A stretch of 64,000 nucleotides of DNA. Source: Moniliella sp. 'wahieum' (lineage: Eukaryota; Basidiomycota; Moniliellomycetes; Moniliellales; Moniliellaceae). A program made the translations under genes and the position numbers. The DNA lies in NCBI GenBank assembly GCA_003971905.1, contig RSEE01000048.1:310001-374000 (forward strand). The letters run 5' to 3'. Below the pieces are notes generated by a model that saw nothing but the letters and a program-made list of their open reading frames with translations, searched no databases and was not told the origin of the DNA. Shown here piece after piece: positions 57,536 through 64,000 of the stretch; positions within the stretch are counted from its first letter, which is position 1; every line of letters starts with the position of its first letter.

Positions 57536-60500
57536 ATGGATGGCGACGGCACGCATCTACGCTTGCCTGTGGGCGTCCCGACGGCTCCTGATGGCCCCGC
57601 CGACATCGCCGCCGCCGCCGCGCCGCCGCGGCCAGCGCTCCACATCGACGCCCTCCTCGCTCCGCTCGCCGAGCCCGCCCCTCCCGATCCTGCCCAGGCC
57701 CCACCGGCTTACCCGCTTCCCCGCCTCGATGGGCACCACGCTGGCCCTACGCTAGCACGTCCGCTGCCGCTGCCGCTGTTGCGTCTCCGGCCGCTGTTGC
57801 TTCTCCGGCCGCACCTTCAGGTCGCAGCCCCAGCTGCACCAACTGCTACCGGCGCAAGATCCGCTGTCCCAAGGACAAGCCCATCTGCGCCACCTGTATC
57901 GTCGGGGCGTCGCTTCGTCCTCGTGTACGTCGACCGGCGCGAGCTGCCCGCCCACATCCGCCCGCCGCCCCCGCGCAAACCCAGCGTAGCATCATCACCT
58001 CCAAACCACCTGCTTCTTCTTCTGGATCCCACCCGCCGCATGCGCCTCCCCCTCGTCCCATGCCCCTCCTGCCCCAGCTCCCCCAGCTCCCCCGGCTCCT
58101 CCAGAGAAGTCCCCTTCGCCGCGCGCTGCCTCGCCCGATGTTGCCGCTGCGGCAGCGCCCATCGCTACCCCGATCCCTGCCGCGCCAGACCCACATGATA
58201 GCACTCCCCACTCAGCAGACCCGGTAATCCCCGAGGGAGTCGACATGGACGTTCTGGCGGACCATGTGGCGGAACGCATGTCGGGCGCGTAGCCGACCTG
58301 ATTGCTACCCGGCTGCTACCCATTCTTTCCGCTGCGTTGTACGCTCCCATCCGGTCGCCCCCCCTGCTTCGTCCTCCGCCCATCCTCCGCCCGCCACCTC
58401 CCTGGTGCGCCCGGAACGGGGTCCGCAAGCACCCTGATCTTCCCGTATCCGGGTGCTGGCTCGGCGGGTCATCTGCCTACGTGGCCAAGGCACTGGACGC
58501 CCTGCCGCCCGATGATGTACTTGATTGGACTGTCGAGTACTTTTGGTACGTTGTTCTTCTTGGCTTGGGTTGCAATTGCAATGAGTGGCACATCTACGTA
58601 CTGATACCCTTCATCTTGCCCACCACTGCCCGCATTCCAGCGTGAGCTGGAACCCCTACATGGTTGTGTGGTGGGTGGAATCCTGCTGGATCAGATTGCT
58701 GGGCTCAAGAAGGAACGAGCGCGGCGCCAGGATGCTGCCGGGGGGCGTCGCTGCGGCGCCGAACGATGATCCGGCGCTTACTGAGCGGCTGAAAACGTGG
58801 GCAACCCTGCATGCGTCTCCGCTGGATGCGGACCAGGCCGTGCCAGTGGCGGTGCTGACGGTTGCCTATGCTGTTTTGGCCAACGTTTCTACGGTTGTTT
58901 CTCCCTACTCGTTAATTCGCGCGCGCGCAGACGCGCAACGGAAACTCGATCGCTGCCGCTCTCTTCTCTTCGTGGCCACCCGATGCTCAACGTGAGGAGG
59001 CTCGCATGGCCGCTGCCTCGCATGGACTGGATGCGCTTCGTACTGGCTACCTCCAGGTGGCCCAGGCCTTGTTGGCACTGGGTCGATGGGCAGAGTACCC
59101 TACCGTTACCTCTATTCAAGCCGTTATTATTCTCCGTCCAGTTTGGATGGCGTTGGGGCTGCACGTCAGCATGTCGTCTGCCAATTCGGTCGCGATCAAG
59201 GCGGCCTCATTCAAGGGTCTGCACCGCTTAGGCTGTGCCAAGGGCGATGGCCAACGGTGGATGGGCCAGCGAAAACGAGGCGAGCAACAACAATCACCAC
59301 TCGGGCACGGTGCACGGACCCGTGTCCGTTGGCTTGGGCGGGATCGCTAACCGCACCCCTGACCAGGATGGCCCCGAGTGGATCGGTGAACAGGGAGTTC
59401 CACTACAGTTGCCACGGTCCATGTCAATTGCGAACCATCTCCTCACCGAGCTTCAAACCCAACTCGGCCGAGCCCCTTCCCCCGACACGGCCACCCCCGG
59501 GTCCAAGAATCTCTCTCCGATCGGCCAGGGCCACGAGCAACCCCCGCGGGACGAGCCTGACCAAACCAGTGGCACCCCACCCCTTTTTCCCGCCCATCAT
59601 CGCGATGCGCCCCCCCGCCTCCTGCAGGGTTTGGGATGGGCAATCACGCGCTGCGCGAGGTGGGACGTAAAGTATGGTGGTCGCTGGTGAACCTCGACTG
59701 GCTCATCGGGTCCCGCTTTGATCTGTTTTATCTCGTAAACGTTGAACAGGGTGTCGAGTACGGCATTGATGCGCATCTGTACCCGCGCCGCTTCCCCCGG
59801 CTTCCCACGCATATGGACGACGACATGGTACTCCCAACCGAGTTGGCAGGCGTGCCGCCCGGCCAAGCGCATCCCCTTTCCCCCTCTTCGTCCACAGCCA
59901 AGGTGGACCACGACGCCTCTGATCCTGGTCATGAGGCTGACGGTGCGACGCTCTACAACTCGGCTCGTTGGCCTCCAGGCAAGGGGTTGACCCGAACGGC
60001 CTATCCACGGTGGGATGTGCCAGAGGAAGCCATTCTCCACACGCTCCCTTGGGGTGTGGTTCCAGGATTGGAGGTTCAAGGGGAAAGGCCGGAGGATGGG
60101 CTATACCATGTGCCTCATGGGCCCGAGGTCCCTTCCGACCACCTTCCGCCGGATATGTTTCTCGCGCCCCCAGGCGCAGGCAAGAAGGGCATCAACATGA
60201 GTAGTCTCTTTCTCGTCTTCAGTTGCCTCATCGCGCAAGCGTACAAAGTGTTTGTCGATGACGTGGCCGAGGCCGATGGCGAGTTTTCCTACAAGGACCT
60301 TACGCTTGCAGAACGCCGATGTCGATTTATCTTTAGCAACATTCCTTCTCCCCTGCGGTTAACGACGCAAGAGCTGGTCTACCTTCATGCCGTCACACCC
60401 GAGGTGCATCTCCCTCTGCCCAAGGGGGCAACCGAGTTGCCCTATCCCCAATTCCACCCGTTGCCCGAGGGGGTGACAGTCCAGGTCCCGGCAGGCAAGG

Positions 60501-61917
60501 TATTGGCTTCGCAGGCGCCGTCTTCGGATGTGGCCTGGCCGCCGCCGGTGACCCCCGAGGAGAAAACCAAGTTGGTCAGTCTGATCCTTGCCCACCACCT
60601 TTGTCTGCGCTCCAATCGGTTTTACATGAGCCGCGGGTTTGATGATCCGGCCTATGCCCGCTCGTCTTACTTTTGCGTCAATGCCGCCTGGCAACTGCTG
60701 CGTCTTGCCAAGCGCCTCATCACGCCCTTGCCCGATTCGGTTCCCTGGTCGCCGGCTTCGTCGGGCGAGGAGCACGAGTACCTGGCCCATCCGTCCACCG
60801 TGGGCCATCTCGGTGGGTGGCCGATCTGGTTTGTCGTGCTCTACGTGTTTCATGCGACGATTGTGTTGCAAATGTACTCGGTGCATCGGGCCAATGCGCA
60901 GGACCAGCGGCGGGCTCGCATGGGGCACGTGCACGACCCCGAGCAGGAGCAGCGGGACCGAGTGATCGATGCCCAACTGGACGAGATGATCGTCTGGTCC
61001 ATCCGCGCCATTCGCACGAGCTACGTCGCGCGCGCACGGCAAGGCGCTTCCCACTCGCTCGTGGATACGCTCATCGAGTTTCGACGCCAAGCCCAGGGCA
61101 TGGAATCCCCGCACCCAGACCCAGACCCGGACCCTCCCCCCCCCCTCGTTCGGCATCCCCGCCCCGCAAACGGCAAAAGCGAGGGACAGAGACCCTCGCC
61201 GCAACGCACGTCGCCGACCAACACACTCCACCCCACCCTACCGCTTCCACACGCGCCCATCCCAACCCTACCCCCCCCCGCGCCAAACCACGCCCGAGGT
61301 CCTGCGGCCCGGGCCGGTCCGTGCTACCCGCTCGCCCCGCGCGCTGGAACAGTTACTGCTCGGCCTATTCAATGGCCCCGAGACGCAAGGCGACTGGATC
61401 CGGCTTAGCAGCCACTCGCGTCGGCCGGCGGAACCCACGCCGACGACGACCACCACGACCACCACCCCCCACACCTCGGCACCACCGCTCGTGCCTGGCC
61501 CGGCGCTCAACGTGCCTGTGCCAGCGCGCTCGCTCAACCCTTGGCCAGTCTGGCCGGCGACCGAGACCGTCGGCGTGTCCCCCTTGGGCAGCGGGGCAGC
61601 GAGCTACCGGGCTTGGCTGCGCTCGCTCCGCCTGCCCCGCTCGGCCTAGCACCCGATCCGAGCACGCACTGGTTCGCGCACCTTATGGCTGGCGCGCCTG
61701 CTTCCTCCGCCGGGGTGGGGGCTTTGCGCCCGTACCTGGCCTCGCGCCCGTTCCGCCCCCGGCGCCCACCATGCCTCCGCCGACGCAGGCATTGTCGCCC
61801 GGGTACTTTGGTGCCGCGCCCGGCGTGCAGAACACGCTCTTCTCCGGCCCTTGGAGCCAGGAACATGCCGTGCTCGATCCTGTTGATTCGGCTTTGCTCC
61901 AGGCCCTGTTTCGGTAA
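57536..61917 (+). CDS. Zn(II)2Cys6 fungal transcription factor
   Basis: Binuclear zinc-cluster regulator. Start ATG 57536 (MDGDGTHLRLPVGV), Ala/Pro linker, then the DNA-binding cluster near 57835-57905: CTNCYRRKIRCPKDKPICAT then C (C-x2-C-x6-C-x5-C-x2-C, sixth Cys just beyond). A Ser/Pro region follows, then DDVLDWTVEYFW | RELEPLHGCVVGGILL across the intron 58546-58640 (95 bp, GTACGT donor), the start of the fungal-specific regulatory domain. The long intact 3' frame (59636 to about 61410) has ALREVGRKVWWSLVNLDWLI, the middle-homology signature, and SRFDLFYLVNVEQG. The tail is Pro/Asp/Thr-rich and ends LDPVDSALLQALFR, an acidic-hydrophobic end compatible with activation. About 1,400 aa, large for the class. 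Target genes unknown. Confidence 0.85.
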
Positions 61918-62274
61918 CGCCAGAGGCCAGGTGTCAGGGGACAAGGGCGCGAGGGCGCTGGAATTGGGAAACGTAGCCTGCTCCAGGGCTAAATCGACAC
62001 AGACTGGATCGCATGCACGTCGTTTGGACGCTTTTTAGTGTTTGTTGGTTTGGTTTCTGAGGTCGTTACGGGGGTTGCTACAAGTTATGAGCATAACGCT
62101 AGGATCGGGTACGGTCGGACACACAAGGCTGTAGGCAGGACAAGAACAGATTTCAACCAGTGGATTCCATGTACAGACAGCGCGGGGGCAAAGCGTGTTG
62201 GAACGGCGACGGTGTGCTATACATAGCACAGGTCATAGCGAACGAAACAAGGGAGACGCTGAAGGGAGTTTCGT
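61918..62274. other. Convergent 3' region
   Basis: 3' flanks of the Zn2Cys6 gene and of the LEA-like gene. Nothing else seen. Confidence 0.45.
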
Positions 62275-62998
62275 TTACTTTTGCGCTTGAGCTTGCGCAC
62301 TGAGCTGCTGGCCAGCCTGTTGCAACGCTGCGCCGGCCTGGGAGGCGACTTGGGTTCCCTTGGCCTGCAGGTCCGAGGCAGCTTGGCTCGCTTGCGTTTG
62401 CAGGTCGCTGTGGGTTTGGCTGGCTTGCTTTTGCGCCTGGTCAAACGCCTGGTCGGCCTGTTGCGCCACATTCTGCCGCGTCTGCTCAGCAGCCTCCTGG
62501 CCCTGGTGCAGGTACGTAGACGCCGTGTTGATCAAGTTGCTCGCCGTCTCGCGCGCCTGGTCGACATAGGACGACTGGGCGCCTCCCTCGCCAGGCTACT
62601 CGAACCAAGCGCAACAGGCACAAGAACAGTGACGGGTTAGCACCAGAGCCGCATTGACCCAGTACCTAGTAAGCCCCGCGGCCGGCGAGCATGCCAAGCG
62701 AGGAGAGAAGAGAGAAGCAGAGGGGGACGTACCTTGACATAGCTGTTGGCGCTTTCGAGCGCGTGGGACGCCAACTCACGACCTTGGTTGACCAGATCGT
62801 TGAGCGACTTGCCCGTCTCGCCGGCCTGCTGCTGGCCGGAATGAAGCGAGCCTTGGATGTACTGCAGCGCATCGGCGCCGAGCTGCTTGCCCTCGTCGAC
62901 CAGCTCTGGCCGCCGGCACTGGCTTGGGTCGCGGCGTTGGACGCGGTCTGCTGCACGTCGGCAGCCTTCTCTTGCGCAGCAGCAGCAACGTTGGACAT
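62275..62998 (-). CDS. LEA-like hydrophilic amphipathic-helix protein
   Basis: Small (about 195 aa), Ala/Gln/Ser/Thr/Asp-rich, Cys-free and almost without hydrophobic residues. Exon 1: MSNVAAAAQEKAADVQQTAS, then NAATQASAGGQELVDEGKQL and GADALQYIQGSLHSGQQQAG, each with an 11-residue amphipathic periodicity. An intron at 62596-62732 (137 bp, GTACGT donor) is followed by PGEGGAQSSYVDQARETASN, YLHQGQEAAEQTRQNVAQQA and AFDQAQKQASQTHSDLQTQA, ending SAQAQAQK. The pattern resembles group-3 LEA or apolipoprotein-like stress proteins thought to protect membranes or proteins during drying, cold or osmotic stress. This is by composition and repeat only; no catalytic motif exists. One frame break near 62905. 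No signal peptide. Confidence 0.68.
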
Positions 62999-64000
62999 GG
63001 CGAGGGTGATGGTAGGGTGTGTGCACCCCGCGGGGGGGGGGGCAGGGATTTATACACGAGGCAGCGCAGCCGCCTAGGGCTGTGCGCTGGGGCGGGGCCT
63101 CAGGCTGAGGCGCGGAGGAGGCCGAGCGCGAGAAGGGCAGCGGGGGGCAGATGGAGGCTGATCCAGCCGACCCGCGTGGCGATCGGCTGGGCAAATGATG
63201 ATGTCATTGGCATGCCCGTCTGAATCGCTGGAAAGAGAGCCGGCGGAGGGTGAGGGTGAGCCGGTGATGGACCGAGGAGGGACGCTCGACGGGTGGCGGG
63301 ATGTGCGTGTGATGTGTGTGATGTGTGTGACTGGCGGCTATCGCAAGCACGGGCCTGGCGGCGCGAGGGGCCATGCATGGTCGACGGGGCACCGAGGCGG
63401 GCCTACGCCTAAGGCCTAAGCGAGTGCGATGGCTGGAAGGCTGTGCAGCCACTCTGGCCATGTGCGCGGCGTCTCACGTGCGCGCCAGACGCACACGCGA
63501 TGGATATTGGATGGCGCAAGGAGTGCGTCTGCTCCACCCTCGCCTATCTCTGCCTCCGCTCCACCCCCGCCTCTCTCGCCCACCCGCACACGCCACACGC
63601 AGATGGGCGTCAACGGCAGAGGCAGAGGTCAACATGCCATGCCAGCACAATCCATCTGTCTCGTCACGCCCAGCGCCCCCGCTCAGATCATGTAGTGCAA
63701 CAACACGCAAGCGGCAGAGACACACGCCTGCCTCTCCGTCCGCTCATCAACATTCAACGTACTCAACCGCCTTGGCTCGCCGTGCTCATTCCTACGCGTG
63801 GCGTGGAGCACATCCAGGCACAGGCCGCTGCGAAAGTGCGCTGGCATCATGTGACGTCAGCGGCGCAACGAAGTGGAGGAGGACACGCGCGCAAATGGGT
63901 TGCGCGCACTCGGCACCCCCGGCCGCCCCGGCGGCGGCGTGGGGCGGATCCCATTGGGACTGGGCACGGTGGCCGACAGACTTCGGGAGAAAAGGGAGCG
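62999..64000. other. Upstream of LEA-like gene to window end
   Basis: 1 kb with no supported gene. G-rich proximal promoter (63030-63060), GTGTGATGT repeats (63303-63335), TCAACATTCAACGT (63747-63760) and a CRE-type TGACGTCA (63852-63859). Confidence 0.5.
63852..63859. promoter_or_regulatory. CRE-type palindrome TGACGTCA
   Basis: Exact TGACGTCA, about 850 bp upstream of the LEA-like gene. The next gene to the right is outside the window, so the target is unknown. Confidence 0.35.

Overview
The window is nuclear DNA of a fungus, most likely a GC-rich basidiomycete. Genes are interrupted by few, short introns (about 44-167 bp) with GTACGT, GTATGT, GTGCGT or GTAAGT donors and CTGAC/TACTAAC-like branch sites. 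The gene set is fungal: KAP123, RPT2, TFB1, RAM1, BUD20, GLC8, a SUR1-type MIPC mannosyltransferase, a Zn2Cys6 regulator and a GCP3/Spc98 protein. Low intron density together with high GC fits Ustilaginomycotina best, but that placement is inference.

Almost every conserved gene is split between reading frames at points that are not introns. Where family conservation lets the lost base be located, nearly every break is explained by missing bases, usually one from a short run (CCCCC read as CCCC, TTTTT as TTTT). I treat these as consensus deletion errors and give gene spans as single CDS features running across them. Terminal residues and some starts are therefore uncertain.

Layout. 1-6.6 kb, minus strand: HSL-type esterase (cut by the window edge), CaMK-type kinase, GCP3. 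7.0-9.2 kb, plus: mitoribosomal mS35/Bot1, then a small spliced gene candidate. 9.4-13.2 kb, minus: USP7/Ubp15 deubiquitinase. 13.2-18.5 kb: gene-free, with ATGCATCA, CTTGAAG and GTCACATG repeat clusters. 18.5-26.0 kb: MIPC synthase, NAT9 acetyltransferase, EF-hand mitochondrial carrier, GLC8. 26.0-33.3 kb: gene-poor, with one Ser/Pro-rich orphan and a possible solo LTR. 33.3-48.6 kb: dense housekeeping block (OHCU decarboxylase, BUD20, KAP123, N-terminal methyltransferase, farnesyltransferase beta, TFB1, RPT2, 6-phosphogluconate dehydrogenase). 50.1-63.0 kb: PHD-finger protein, G-protein beta subunit, 3-hydroxyisobutyrate dehydrogenase, Zn2Cys6 regulator and LEA-like protein.

The genes do not form a pathway cluster. 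The closest functional link is BUD20 (a shuttling pre-60S factor) beside KAP123 (an importin for ribosomal proteins and assembly factors); the two share an exact 17-base promoter element. Several housekeeping promoters also carry a telobox-like AACCCTAGC or a TTGAACGTT/TTGAACATT element. No tRNA, rRNA, CRISPR array or intact transposon was recognised.
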